This document shows positions 8,315-16,467 of a stretch of DNA of 64,000 bases, one piece after another. The translations under genes were made by a program, and so were the position numbers. How positions within the stretch are numbered: position 1 is the first letter of the stretch; the number at the start of each line of letters is the position of its first letter. The notes below the pieces were generated by a model that was given only the letters and a program-made list of their open reading frames with translations, was not told the DNA's origin and made no database searches. The stretch spans positions 1-64,000 of the forward strand of contig NZ_JAKRNE010000004.1 of the NCBI RefSeq assembly GCF_022347205.1. The letters run 5' to 3'. The stretch comes from Corynebacterium sp. ACRPO (GTDB lineage Bacteria; Actinomycetota; Actinomycetes; Mycobacteriales; Mycobacteriaceae).

Positions 8315-8326
8315 ACCCCTACCCCA
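8315..8326. promoter_or_regulatory. Candidate RamA binding site upstream of actA
   Basis: ACCCCTACCCCA, two adjacent AC4 stretches, lies about 110 bp before the actA start. RamA sites in C. glutamicum are described as tandem AC4-5 or G4-6 stretches. ramA itself is 5 kb away. Assignment is by pattern only. Confidence 0.35.
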
Positions 8327-8400
8327 TAAAACAGAAATAGGGAACGGCGCCACTGTGGACCCAGTTGCTATTTTCCCCCGTTAACTAGCACAATTGGGGC

Positions 8401-9546
8401 GTGAATTTGCGCATTGGACACTACGATCTCTCCTCCCCCGTCATCCTCGCCCCGATGGCGGGGGTAACCAACGTTGCCTTCCGCACGTTGTGCCGAGAGC
8501 AGGAGTTGGCGCGCACCGGCACGGTGTCGGGCCTTTACGTCTGCGAGATGGTCACCGCCCGTGCACTGGTAGAGCGCAATGAAAAGACGCTGCACATGAC
8601 CACCTTTGCGCCGCAGGAAGATCCTCGTTCCTTACAGATCTATACGGTGGATCCGGAATATACCTATAAAGCCGCGAAGATGATCGTCGACGAAAACCTA
8701 GCGGACCACATCGATATGAACTTTGGTTGCCCGGTTCCCAAGGTGACCCGCCGCGGCGGCGGTTCCGCGCTGCCTTATAAGCGACGTCTCTTTGGCAATA
8801 TCGTCTCGGCTGCGGTCAAGGCCACAGAGGGCACCAATATCCCGGTCACGGTAAAGATGCGTGTGGGCATCGATGACGAGCACCATACGCATCTCGACGC
8901 CGGGCGCATCGCCGTCGAGTCCGGTGCCGCCGCCGTTACCCTGCACGGCCGTACCGCCGCTCAGCGCTACTCCGGTGAAGCACGATGGGACGAAATCGCG
9001 CGCCTCAAAGAGCATCTGGCAGATACTGGCGTGCCAGTGCTGGGCAATGGCGATATCTTCCGTGCCGAGGATGCCCGCCGCATGATGGAACAAACCGGCT
9101 GCGACGGCGTGCAGGTAGGCCGCGGCTGCCTCGGCCGCCCGTGGCTCTTTGCCGAGCTCGGCGCCGCACTGCGCGGCGAGTCCATTCCGGCAGAGCCCAC
9201 CCTGGGCGAGGTGACCCAGGTAATCCTCCGCCACGCGGAGCTACTGGCGGAGCACGATGGCGAGGACAATGCTTCCCGCGATATCCGCAAGCACATCGGT
9301 TGGTACCTGCGTGGTTTCCCGGTTGGTGGCCAGGTCCGCGCGGGCTTAGCCAAGGTCAATTCCCTCGATGCCTTGCGTGAGCTCCTTGCACCTTGGGCAG
9401 AGTCTGATGCTCTAGCTGCCGACGCCGACGGAGCCCGTGGCCGTCAGGGCTCGCCATCCAAGGTGGCATTGCCGGATGGTTGGCTCGACGATCCCGAGGA
9501 TGATTGCGTTCCCGTTGCTGCGGACATTATGAATTCCGGCGGATAG
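8401..9546 (+). CDS. tRNA-dihydrouridine synthase (NifR3/Dus family)
   Basis: This FMN enzyme reduces uridines in tRNA D-loops. The 381-residue TIM-barrel protein begins with SSPVILAPMAGVTNVAFR (FMN-binding), has the catalytic cysteine in MNFGCPVPKVTRRGGGSAL, the conserved VTLHGRTAAQRYSGEARW and the FMN phosphate site GNGDIFRAEDA. The start is GTG 8401 without a clear ribosome site; CACAAT at 8389-8394 could be a -10 for a leaderless transcript. The gene is divergent from actA and followed by phoU, the same order as in C. glutamicum. The specific Dus subtype and target uridine cannot be told from this. Confidence 0.92.
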   Translation: MNLRIGHYDLSSPVILAPMAGVTNVAFRTLCREQELARTGTVSGLYVCEMVTARALVERNEKTLHMTTFAPQEDPRSLQIYTVDPEYTYKAAKMIVDENLADHIDMNFGCPVPKVTRRGGGSALPYKRRLFGNIVSAAVKATEGTNIPVTVKMRVGIDDEHHTHLDAGRIAVESGAAAVTLHGRTAAQRYSGEARWDEIARLKEHLADTGVPVLGNGDIFRAEDARRMMEQTGCDGVQVGRGCLGRPWLFAELGAALRGESIPAEPTLGEVTQVILRHAELLAEHDGEDNASRDIRKHIGWYLRGFPVGGQVRAGLAKVNSLDALRELLAPWAESDALAADADGARGRQGSPSKVALPDGWLDDPEDDCVPVAADIMNSGG

Positions 9547-9634
9547 CCTGACAGCAATTTAAGAGCAGCTAAATACATACAGGAATCGTGCATTTAACCC
9601 CTTCTTAAGTTGCGCAAAAGCAAAAAGTTTTCGC

Positions 9635-9640
9635 TATTAT
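9635..9640 (+). promoter_or_regulatory. -10 element for leaderless phoU
   Basis: TATTAT, seven bases before the phoU ATG, with no Shine-Dalgarno. A near-consensus -10. Confidence 0.6.
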
Positions 9641-9647
9641 CTTTGGC

Positions 9648-10376
9648 ATGCGTGCCGCCTACAGGGAACACTTAGATAACTTCTCCCATGACCTCATCGT
9701 GATGTGCGATACCGTGCGCACCATCTTGGATAAGGCTTCGCAGGCACTACTGCAAGGCGCCTTGGACTCCGCGGAAGATGCCCTCACCATGACTGAGGAG
9801 CTAGATGAGATTCGCGTTAGGTGCTCTGAGCGTGCTGTAACACTTTTGGCGCTGGAAAACCCCATGGCGCAGGACCTCCGTCAGGTAGTCTCCTCGATTT
9901 ATATCGTGGAGGATCTCTACCGCATGGGCCGGCTTTCCCAGCACATCGCGGACTCCGCGCGCCGCCGCCACCCTGACGCCGTGGTACCGGCGAATTACAT
10001 CGGCTACTTCGAGGAGATGTACCGCCTCACTGAAGAAATGGGGTCGGTGCTGCACGATATCCTCGTCACCCCTGATGCGGATTTGTCCGTCAACCTCCGT
10101 GCCGACGATGATGCAGTGGATGATATCAACTCCCATATTCTGCGCATCCTGACTCAGCGCGAATGGGAAGGCAGCGTGCGCGAAGCCGTTGAGACCTCAC
10201 AAATTACGCGCTACTACGAGCGCTATGCGGACCACTGCGTCTCCGTGGCCGGCCACATCATCTATCTGACCACGGGTCTCTTGCCCAATGTCTACGCCAA
10301 GAAGCTAGAGGAGGACAAAAAGGACGCCGAATTTGAAGCACGGATGGCAGAACTCGAGCGTCAGTTTCGCCGTTAG
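9648..10376 (+). CDS. phoU: Phosphate transport regulator PhoU
   Basis: The 242-residue product is two PhoU three-helix domains: the first at about 15-110 (with DSAEDALTMTEELDEIRVRC and MAQDLRQVVSSIYIVEDLYR), the second at about 120-220 (with REAVETSQITRYYERYADHC). PhoU links the Pst transporter to the phosphate two-component system and restrains phosphate uptake. It is transcribed toward the convergent pstSCAB operon and separated from pstB by a bidirectional terminator. The ATG is preceded by a -10 at leaderless spacing, so PhoU is expressed apart from pst. Confidence 0.95.
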   Translation: MRAAYREHLDNFSHDLIVMCDTVRTILDKASQALLQGALDSAEDALTMTEELDEIRVRCSERAVTLLALENPMAQDLRQVVSSIYIVEDLYRMGRLSQHIADSARRRHPDAVVPANYIGYFEEMYRLTEEMGSVLHDILVTPDADLSVNLRADDDAVDDINSHILRILTQREWEGSVREAVETSQITRYYERYADHCVSVAGHIIYLTTGLLPNVYAKKLEEDKKDAEFEARMAELERQFRR

Positions 10377-10397
10377 ACGGATTTAAGCGTCAAAGAA

Positions 10398-10421
10398 GGG
10401 GGCCGGTTCAAACCGGCCCCC
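10398..10421. terminator. Bidirectional terminator between phoU and pstB
   Basis: GGGGGCCGGTT and its complement form a GC-rich stem of 9-11 bp with TTTC after it on the plus strand and a TTC-rich stretch after it on the minus strand. It serves both convergent transcripts. Confidence 0.85.
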
Positions 10422-10448
10422 TTTCTCTCGGACAATCTCTCTTACTCT

Positions 10449-11222
10449 TTAGCCAAAGCGGCCAGAGATGTAATCCTCGGTCTCCTTCTGAGAAGGATTC
10501 TCGAAGATCTTGGTGGTGTCGTCGAACTCCACCAAGTGGCCCGGCTTACCGGTTGCTTCTAGGGAGAAGAAGCCGGTCTTATCGGACACGCGGGCTGCCT
10601 GCTGCATGTTGTGGGTCACAATAACGATGGTGAAGTTTTCCTTCAGCTCATGGATGAGGTCCTCCACGGCGAGGGTGGAAATCGGATCCAGTGCGGAACA
10701 AGGCTCGTCCATGAGCAATACCTCTGGCTCCACGGCGATAGCGCGGGCGATGCACAGACGCTGCTGCTGACCACCGGAGAGGCCACCGCCTGGCTTGTCC
10801 AAGCGATCCTTAACCTCATCCCACAGGTTGGCGCCGCGCAGGGACTTCTCCGCAACTTCCTTGAGCTTCTTCTTGTTCTTTTCACCGGACAGCTTCAGGC
10901 CTGCCACCACATTGTCCTCGATGGACATCGTGGGAAATGGGTTTGCCTTCTGGAAGACCATGCCGATGGTGTTGCGTACGGATACCGGGTCAACCTTCGG
11001 TCCGTAGATATTGGTGCCATCCAACAGGATTTCACCCTTCACGGAGGCGCCAGGGATAACCTCGTGCATACGGTTGATGGTGCGCAGCACGGTGGACTTA
11101 CCACAGCCGGAAGGGCCGATGAATGCGGTCACGGCCTGGGCCGGGATCTGCATGTTCACGTTCTGCACGGCGTGGAAGTCGCCGTAAAAAATGTTCACGT
11201 CATTGAGCGCGAGCTTAGACAT
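10449..11222 (-). CDS. pstB: Phosphate ABC transporter ATP-binding protein
   Basis: PstB powers high-affinity phosphate import. The 257-residue ATPase shows Walker [10 protein letters not shown], the signature [16 protein letters not shown], Walker [14 protein letters not shown] and the switch histidine in [13 protein letters not shown]. It is the last gene of pstSCAB; ATG 11222 follows GAGGAGAAA. It acts with the PstC and PstA membrane proteins. Confidence 0.97.
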   Translation of the reverse strand: MSKLALNDVNIFYGDFHAVQNVNMQIPAQAVTAFIGPSGCGKSTVLRTINRMHEVIPGASVKGEILLDGTNIYGPKVDPVSVRNTIGMVFQKANPFPTMSIEDNVVAGLKLSGEKNKKKLKEVAEKSLRGANLWDEVKDRLDKPGGGLSGGQQQRLCIARAIAVEPEVLLMDEPCSALDPISTLAVEDLIHELKENFTIVIVTHNMQQAARVSDKTGFFSLEATGKPGHLVEFDDTTKIFENPSQKETEDYISGRFG

Positions 11223-11273
11223 TTGGGAGTTTCTCCTCTAGCAAGTGTATGGCGGAATCGAGTGGTACGGCGT

Positions 11274-12188
11274 TTACTTCTTAACCGAGAACTTCGCGGA
11301 AACGATGCGGGCCGCAATGTTGAGGACGGCGATGAGGATAACCAGCGTCAACGCTGCTCCCCAGAGCTTGTCCAGTACGGCGGGCTGTGCGCCGGCCTTA
11401 TACATATCCAGCATCATCAGCGGGAGCGAGGACTGAGAGCCCTTGAAGGCATCCCAGTTGATGACGGAGGAGGAACCAACCAAGACCAGCACCGGCGAGG
11501 ACTCACCCATCACGCGAGCAATCGCCAGCATGATGCCGGTGACGATGCCGGACAGTGCGGTAGGCAGAACGATGCGGGCGATGGTCTTCCACTTCGGAAC
11601 GCCGAGTGCGTAGGACGCCTCACGCAGATCCATGGGGACCACGCGTAGCATCTCTTCGGTATTGCGCACCACAATTGGAATCATCAGCAGCACCAGGGAC
11701 AACGCCACGGCGAAGCCGGAGCGGCCAAAGCCGAACAGAGTGATCCACATGGCAAAGATGAACAGGGCCGCAACGATGGAAGGCACACCGGACAGGATGT
11801 CCACCATGAAGGTGGTGATGCGGCCGAGCCAGCCGCCCTTGGAGTACTCCACCAAGTAGATGGCGGTAAAGATGCCGATCGGAATAGAGATAATGGAGGC
11901 CAGAATGGTCTGGACAAAGGTACCCACGATGGCGTGAGCGGCACCGCCACCAGAAGAGCTATTCATGATGCCGCGCTGGGAAGCGGTCCACCACTCAGGG
12001 TTGAGGATGACGCCACTGCCGCGGGCAATGAGTTCCCACAGAACCCATACCAGCGGAACCATGGCCAGAATCATTGCGCCCCAGACCACCGCGGTGGCGA
12101 TGTTATTGGTCATCTTGCGGGAGCCGGAGATGTCCAGGAAGGTCGCGCCGCCTTGGGAGGCAGGCTTGGCATTAGTAGTCGTAGTCAT
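11274..12188 (-). CDS. pstA: Phosphate ABC transporter permease PstA
   Basis: This 304-residue inner-membrane permease has about six transmembrane segments, the first at about residues 30-55, and the ATPase-contact loop EASYALGVPKWKTIARIVLP with the EAA pattern. It pairs with PstC to form the phosphate channel. ATG 12188 follows GGAGGGGAGG. It starts 14 bp after pstC and is translated from the same message. Confidence 0.96.
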   Translation of the reverse strand: MTTTTNAKPASQGGATFLDISGSRKMTNNIATAVVWGAMILAMVPLVWVLWELIARGSGVILNPEWWTASQRGIMNSSSGGGAAHAIVGTFVQTILASIISIPIGIFTAIYLVEYSKGGWLGRITTFMVDILSGVPSIVAALFIFAMWITLFGFGRSGFAVALSLVLLMIPIVVRNTEEMLRVVPMDLREASYALGVPKWKTIARIVLPTALSGIVTGIMLAIARVMGESSPVLVLVGSSSVINWDAFKGSQSSLPLMMLDMYKAGAQPAVLDKLWGAALTLVILIAVLNIAARIVSAKFSVKK

Positions 12189-12202
12189 TGATCCTCCCCT
12201 CC

Positions 12203-13249
12203 TTACTTACTCTTCACGATGGCGCGGGCAATTGCGTTGACCACGAAGGTCAGCAAGAACAGCATGAGGCCGGCGGCGATGTAGGCACCAGCACGCATCT
12301 CGTTACCGAACTCGGCAGATGCCAGGGCGATGGCCGTGGCGAAGGTCGTGCCGCCGTCGAAAAGCGAGAAGCGGAAGTCAATCAGCGGGGATACAACCAT
12401 GTACAGCGCCATGGTCTCACCCAGTGCACGGCCCAGGCCGAGCATGGAGCCGGCGATGTAGCCGGACATGCCGAATGGAAGAACGGTCATGCGGATAACT
12501 TCCCAGCGGGTAGCGCCCAGAGCCAGGGCGGATTCCACCTGGCCCGGGGGGGTCTGTACGAAGACCTCGCGGGCGGTAGCGGCGATGATCGGCAGAATCA
12601 TCACGGCAAGCACGATGCCACCAGTAAACAGGTTGCGGCCGGTTGCAAACGACGGCGAGTTATCGAAGACGTGGAATAGGAAGAAGCCACCCGCCCAGGA
12701 TTCCATCCAGGAGTAGAAGCCGGACAGTGCCGGGCCAAGAACCTGCCAGCCCCACAGGCCGTAAACGATGGACGGAACTGCAGCGAGCATGTCCACGAGG
12801 AAGCCGAGCGGCTTAACCAAACGGGCAGGCGCGTAGTTGGACAGGAAGATAGCGATGGCCAGGGCCACCGGCATGGCCAGCAGAAGGGCGAAAACCGAAA
12901 TGAGAACGGTGGTTCCGAACATGGTCGGAATACCGAACTTCATCGCGGAGGTATCGGAGGTCTCCCAGCGGCCACCGTAAGTGAAAAAGCCCATGAGGCC
13001 GCCGTCGTTGACGCCCAGTGCGGGAACCGCACGCCAGAGCAGGAAGGCGGCAATGGCGGCAATCATGACGGTGATAAGGGTTGCCGAAGCAGTGGACAGG
13101 AACTCGAAGATACGGTCACCCGGGCGCTTAACGCCGCTATTGGAGCTGGTGGCAACTACCTCGCCGTGTCCGCTGTTGGAGACTCGCTCGGCAGAGGTGG
13201 CGTTTGCATCCGTCTGCTCTGGAGCCGTGGTGAGATTATTGTCTGCCAT
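12203..13249 (-). CDS. pstC: Phosphate ABC transporter permease PstC
   Basis: The 348-residue permease has a hydrophilic N-terminal tail of about 45 residues rich in Ser and Asn, then about six to seven membrane spans. The EAA loop reads ESALALGATRWEVIRMTVLP, followed by the conserved LGLGRALGETMA. It is the second gene of pstSCAB and is separated from pstS by 121 bp containing a hairpin. Confidence 0.96.
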   Translation of the reverse strand: MADNNLTTAPEQTDANATSAERVSNSGHGEVVATSSNSGVKRPGDRIFEFLSTASATLITVMIAAIAAFLLWRAVPALGVNDGGLMGFFTYGGRWETSDTSAMKFGIPTMFGTTVLISVFALLLAMPVALAIAIFLSNYAPARLVKPLGFLVDMLAAVPSIVYGLWGWQVLGPALSGFYSWMESWAGGFFLFHVFDNSPSFATGRNLFTGGIVLAVMILPIIAATAREVFVQTPPGQVESALALGATRWEVIRMTVLPFGMSGYIAGSMLGLGRALGETMALYMVVSPLIDFRFSLFDGGTTFATAIALASAEFGNEMRAGAYIAAGLMLFLLTFVVNAIARAIVKSK

Positions 13250-13302
13250 GAGACTGTTAATCCTTTTCAGCGTTAAAAATGGAAAATATCGTTACATACC
13301 TG

Positions 13303-13340
13303 CGCCCCCAAAGCGCGAATCGTGTGCGGCAGTGGGGGCG
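13303..13340 (-). terminator. Hairpin between pstS and pstC, possible attenuator
   Basis: CGCCCCCA (13303-13310) and its complement (13333-13340) flank a 22-base loop in the pstS-pstC gap. There is no T run, so it more likely stabilises or partly terminates the pstS message, giving more binding protein than permease. Confidence 0.45.
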
Positions 13341-13370
13341 GGAGGTATTAAGCTTTTACAGCTTTAGCGC

Positions 13371-14474
13371 TTACTGCAGAGCGTCAACAGCAGCCTTCAG
13401 CTTGTCCAGGTGAGCACCCTCAACTGGGATGAAGCCCTGCTCAGCCAGCTGGTCATCCTGATGATCCAGGACGGTGGTGAAGAAGGACTTGACCAGCTTG
13501 GAGGTCTCCTCATCGTAGCCCTTGGAGCAAACGATGTTGTAGGTGGTCAGGATGAGCGGGTATGCACCCTCGTTGTCGGAGGAGAACAGTGCCTCGGAGT
13601 CAACAACCATGTTGTGCTCGGAGTCGGTCTTCTTGAACTCCAGGTTCTCCAGAGCCTTGTTGACGGACTCGGTGGACAGCTCAACCGGGCCGTGGCCGAA
13701 GTCGATCTTGGCCTTCTTGACGCCCTCGCCTTCCTTCTGGTCTGCGAAGCCAGCCTCGACGTAAGTGATAGCACCATCGATGCTTGCAACCTGGTCAGCA
13801 ACGCCGGAGGAGCCGTTAGCACCCTCACCAACAGCGTCTGGGAACTGCTTGCCCTCGGAGTCCCAGTCACCGGTAGCGGCCTTGAGGAACTTCTGGAAGT
13901 TTGCGGAGGTACCGGACTCGTCGGAACGGAAGATGACGGTGATGTCCTTGTCCGGCAGGTCGGTGCCCTCGTTGTCAGCAGCGATGGCCTTGTCGTTCCA
14001 CTTCTTGATTTCGCCCTTGAAGATCTTGCCCAGGGTTTCGGTGGAGAGGTTGATCTCGGTGTCACCCAGGTTGTAGGCGATGGCAACCGGACCAATGGTG
14101 GTTGGCAGGTGCCATGCCTCGTTGCCATCGCAACGCTCAGCGGCAGCCTCAACCTCGCCCTCGTCTTCCTTCAGAGCGGAGTCAGAACCAGCGAAGTCAG
14201 CCTGGCCGTTGGTGAAGGCCTCAACGCCGGCGCCGGAACCGGAAGCGTTGTAGGAGAGGGAAGCGTCTGGGTAATCCTCGGAGAACGCAGTCTGGAAGTA
14301 GGACATTGCGTTCTGCTGGGAGGATGCGCCGTCGCCGACGAGCTCGCCGGAGACGTCCTCGCCGCCAGCGGAGTCGGAGGAGGAGCCAGACTCCTCAGAG
14401 CAAGCTACGAGAGCGGTGGAGGTTGCGGCTACGATGCCGAAGATTGCGGCAGTGCGCTTGAAGTTGCGAATCAC
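13371..14474 (-). CDS. pstS: Phosphate-binding lipoprotein PstS
   Basis: PstS captures phosphate outside the membrane and hands it to PstCA. The 367-residue precursor has a lipoprotein signal peptide ending in LVAC, so Cys25 would be lipidated, then a Ser/Glu/Asp-rich linker. Family signatures are GDGASSQQNAM, YNASGSGAGVEAFTNGQADF and FRSDESGTSANFQKFL. The start is GTG 14474 with GGAAAGGG upstream. It leads the pst operon, and PHO-box-like repeats lie about 180 bp upstream. Confidence 0.96.
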   Translation of the reverse strand: MIRNFKRTAAIFGIVAATSTALVACSEESGSSSDSAGGEDVSGELVGDGASSQQNAMSYFQTAFSEDYPDASLSYNASGSGAGVEAFTNGQADFAGSDSALKEDEGEVEAAAERCDGNEAWHLPTTIGPVAIAYNLGDTEINLSTETLGKIFKGEIKKWNDKAIAADNEGTDLPDKDITVIFRSDESGTSANFQKFLKAATGDWDSEGKQFPDAVGEGANGSSGVADQVASIDGAITYVEAGFADQKEGEGVKKAKIDFGHGPVELSTESVNKALENLEFKKTDSEHNMVVDSEALFSSDNEGAYPLILTTYNIVCSKGYDEETSKLVKSFFTTVLDHQDDQLAEQGFIPVEGAHLDKLKAAVDALQ

Positions 14475-14648
14475 GGGAAAACCCTTTCCGGTGCAGATCA
14501 GAGATTGATTGTCCGAGGAAACCGCATCTCCTGGAGAGATATTTCCTGCATCCCGCTCCGCCTTCTGGGGCGAGATGCAGGCGCACAGGTGCGGTTAACT
14601 CACAGGGTGTAAAGCTATCCGCAGGATCTGACCAAAAGGGTGCCAAGA

Positions 14649-14667
14649 GGTAAACACTGGGTGAACA
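14649..14667 (-). promoter_or_regulatory. PHO-box-like direct repeat upstream of pstS
   Basis: On the minus strand TGTTCACC (14660-14667) and TGTTTACC (14649-14656) stand 11 bp apart, one helical turn, with a third weaker copy (TTGGCACC) next to them. Streptomyces PhoP boxes are 11-bp direct repeats built on GTTCACC. Two CCTGTG words nearer the gene recall the C. glutamicum PhoR motif. PhoS-PhoR lies at 42.2-44.5 kb in this window. Confidence 0.55.
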
Positions 14668-14688
14668 AACGTCCTGCGCCCCATGACG

Positions 14689-15606
14689 TTAGTCACACAC
14701 GCCCCATACGACGTGCTCTTCATCAACCTCAAAGCCTAGGCGCTCGTACGCCTTTAGCGCCGGATCATTATCCGCTTCTACATAAAGAATTACCCGCTTA
14801 GCTCCCTTTTCCACCATGCGGCGCAGGCCAACCTGCAGCAGCGGACCGCCCAACTTCTTGCCGCGGTAACCTTCCGCCAAGCCCACCACGTAGACCTCAC
14901 CGAAGGCCGGAGTTTCCTCCGCATGCCACTTGGTCCAGTGGAAGCCGGCCAGTGCCGGCTCATCTGCCGTATCCCACAGGAAAAGCAGGTCTGCGGGGTC
15001 GAACCAGTCCGCCTCCATGCCGCGATGCAGGCGAACGAGATCCCAGCCGCCTTGTTCGGGATGCCAGGAAAAGGCCTCGTTATTGACCTTGAGCCACTGC
15101 TCTTCCACAAGGTCCTTGCCCCACTTATCCACCGCCTCGGTGTAATTCAAGGCGGTCAGTGGCAAACCTTCGGGGCGGGCGACCGCTGCGAGCTCTTCTC
15201 CCCCGATCCCCATGACCACCAGCTTGCGGGTGACCTGCAGGTCGCGGGAGTGCGCCAGCGCCTGTGCCGCCGGTAGGTTCCCGTGGGCCCAAGCGTGGAG
15301 GTTGGGGGTCTTAGCGGCGGCGTCGTAAAGCGCGGCACCATAGCCCTGCCCGCGGTAATCGGGGACAATGAATAGCTCGGCGGTAGAGCCCTCCAGACCG
15401 GCTACGCCGCACGGTTCCTCCCCTACCCAGGCCACCAGGTGGCGGTGCTCCAGGCGGGAATCGCTAAGACCGTTGAGGAATTGCTCCGACAGCGGCGCCA
15501 TCCCATCCTGGCGTTCAGCCTGCTCAGCCAGTGCTTCTACGCGGCGAGCCAGCTCCGGGTCGTCCGGCAGGTTTTCTTCCGTAATCTTAAAGGCATTGCT
15601 AGTCAT
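14689..15606 (-). CDS. mshD: Mycothiol synthase
   Basis: MshD acetylates Cys-GlcN-Ins with acetyl-CoA, the last step of mycothiol synthesis, the thiol used by actinobacteria in place of glutathione. The 305-residue product is a tandem GNAT protein: domain 1 has ELFIVPDYRGQGYGAALYDA (about 78-98), domain 2 has VVGLAEGYRGKKLGGPLLQV (about 228-248) and ends YVEADNDPALKAYERLGFEV. The start ATG 15606 is preceded by TATTCT at seven bases, hence probably leaderless. It diverges from the lmeA-like gene with 33 bp between start codons. Confidence 0.93.
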   Translation of the reverse strand: MTSNAFKITEENLPDDPELARRVEALAEQAERQDGMAPLSEQFLNGLSDSRLEHRHLVAWVGEEPCGVAGLEGSTAELFIVPDYRGQGYGAALYDAAAKTPNLHAWAHGNLPAAQALAHSRDLQVTRKLVVMGIGGEELAAVARPEGLPLTALNYTEAVDKWGKDLVEEQWLKVNNEAFSWHPEQGGWDLVRLHRGMEADWFDPADLLFLWDTADEPALAGFHWTKWHAEETPAFGEVYVVGLAEGYRGKKLGGPLLQVGLRRMVEKGAKRVILYVEADNDPALKAYERLGFEVDEEHVVWGVCD

Positions 15607-15613
15607 AGGGCCC

Positions 15614-15634
15614 AGAATACGTAGGGTAAGAATG
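15614..15634. promoter_or_regulatory. Compact divergent promoter, mshD / lmeA-like gene
   Basis: Minus-strand -10 TATTCT (15614-15619) lies seven bases before mshD. On the plus strand TAAGAAT (15627-15633) lies six to seven bases before the GTG at 15640. The start codons are 33 bp apart, so each -35 region coincides with the other start codon. Confidence 0.45.
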
Positions 15635-15639
15635 AAAGG

Positions 15640-16467
15640 GTGAGTGTTCTAAAGATTGACCGGCGCATCGTGCACGTCCTCCTCGTGGTGTGTGTGCTCC
15701 TTGCGGTCTGGGTGGCGGATGCCTGCGTGGCTATGCACACGGAACACAAGGTGGCGCAAGCCGTGAAAGCCAATTCGCGGCTAGATAATACGCCGGATGT
15801 CTTCATCGGCGGCACCCCCTACGTGTGGGCGGCGGCCTCGAAGGAAATCCCTTATCTCGAGGTCAAGGCGCTGGATGTGGAGGTGCCCAAGCTGGGCATG
15901 GTCAATGCTTCCACCGTGCTGCGCGATATCACCGTCACCCCAGAACAGGTAATGAATGGAGATATTGAGGGCGCGCCCGTTTCCACCTACTCGCGCGGCA
16001 TTTCTTTGGATGGTGTGGCGCTGGGCCGCTTGTTGGGGATTACCGATCTCTCGATTGCTAACCCAGACGATATTTCCCCCTCCGGTGGCACGTCTGCTGA
16101 AGCAGAGCTAACGGGCACCCTGCCTGGCGACGCCCACAAGTCCACCGCCAAGGTCACCCTCCGCCTGGTTGGTCCGGAGTTTCGCATGCAGGTCTATGAC
16201 ACGGACGATGAGCGCCTGCAAAAGGCCTTTTCCCTCAACTTCGATACCCGGCAGCTACCGCTTCCGGCCCAAGCGACCGCGGTAAAGATGCAGGGCGGCA
16301 CCATTTCCTTCGAGGTACAGCGCCGCAATATTAAGGTGCAGCTGGCCCAGCTCTCCCCGCTAGAGATTGAAGGCTCGGAGCAAAAGGCCGTGGAAGAGGC
16401 GGAAAAGAAGGCCGCCGATACCAAGCACCGGGTCGGCCCCGCGCCGCAGACTAGCGCAGACGAATAA
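15640..16467 (+). CDS. LmeA-like phospholipid-binding protein (DUF2993)
   Basis: The 275-residue protein has an N-terminal membrane or signal segment (about 10-27, VHVLLVVCVLLAVWVADACV) and a DUF2993 body. LmeA in mycobacteria binds phospholipid in the periplasm and is needed for lipomannan maturation. Here DTPDVFIGGTPYVWAAASKEIPYLEV-type strands and repeated beta segments fit that fold, and an acidic/lysine tail follows. The start GTG 15640 was chosen from family alignment and the adjacent GAAAGG. The 3' end overlaps the convergent lipid kinase by 17 bp. Its exact role in this organism is inferred. Confidence 0.72.
   Translation: MSVLKIDRRIVHVLLVVCVLLAVWVADACVAMHTEHKVAQAVKANSRLDNTPDVFIGGTPYVWAAASKEIPYLEVKALDVEVPKLGMVNASTVLRDITVTPEQVMNGDIEGAPVSTYSRGISLDGVALGRLLGITDLSIANPDDISPSGGTSAEAELTGTLPGDAHKSTAKVTLRLVGPEFRMQVYDTDDERLQKAFSLNFDTRQLPLPAQATAVKMQGGTISFEVQRRNIKVQLAQLSPLEIEGSEQKAVEEAEKKAADTKHRVGPAPQTSADE

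Noticed and set aside
8210..8400. GlxR (cAMP) site before actA
   Set aside because: TGTGA and TCACA halves are not present at the required six-base spacing.
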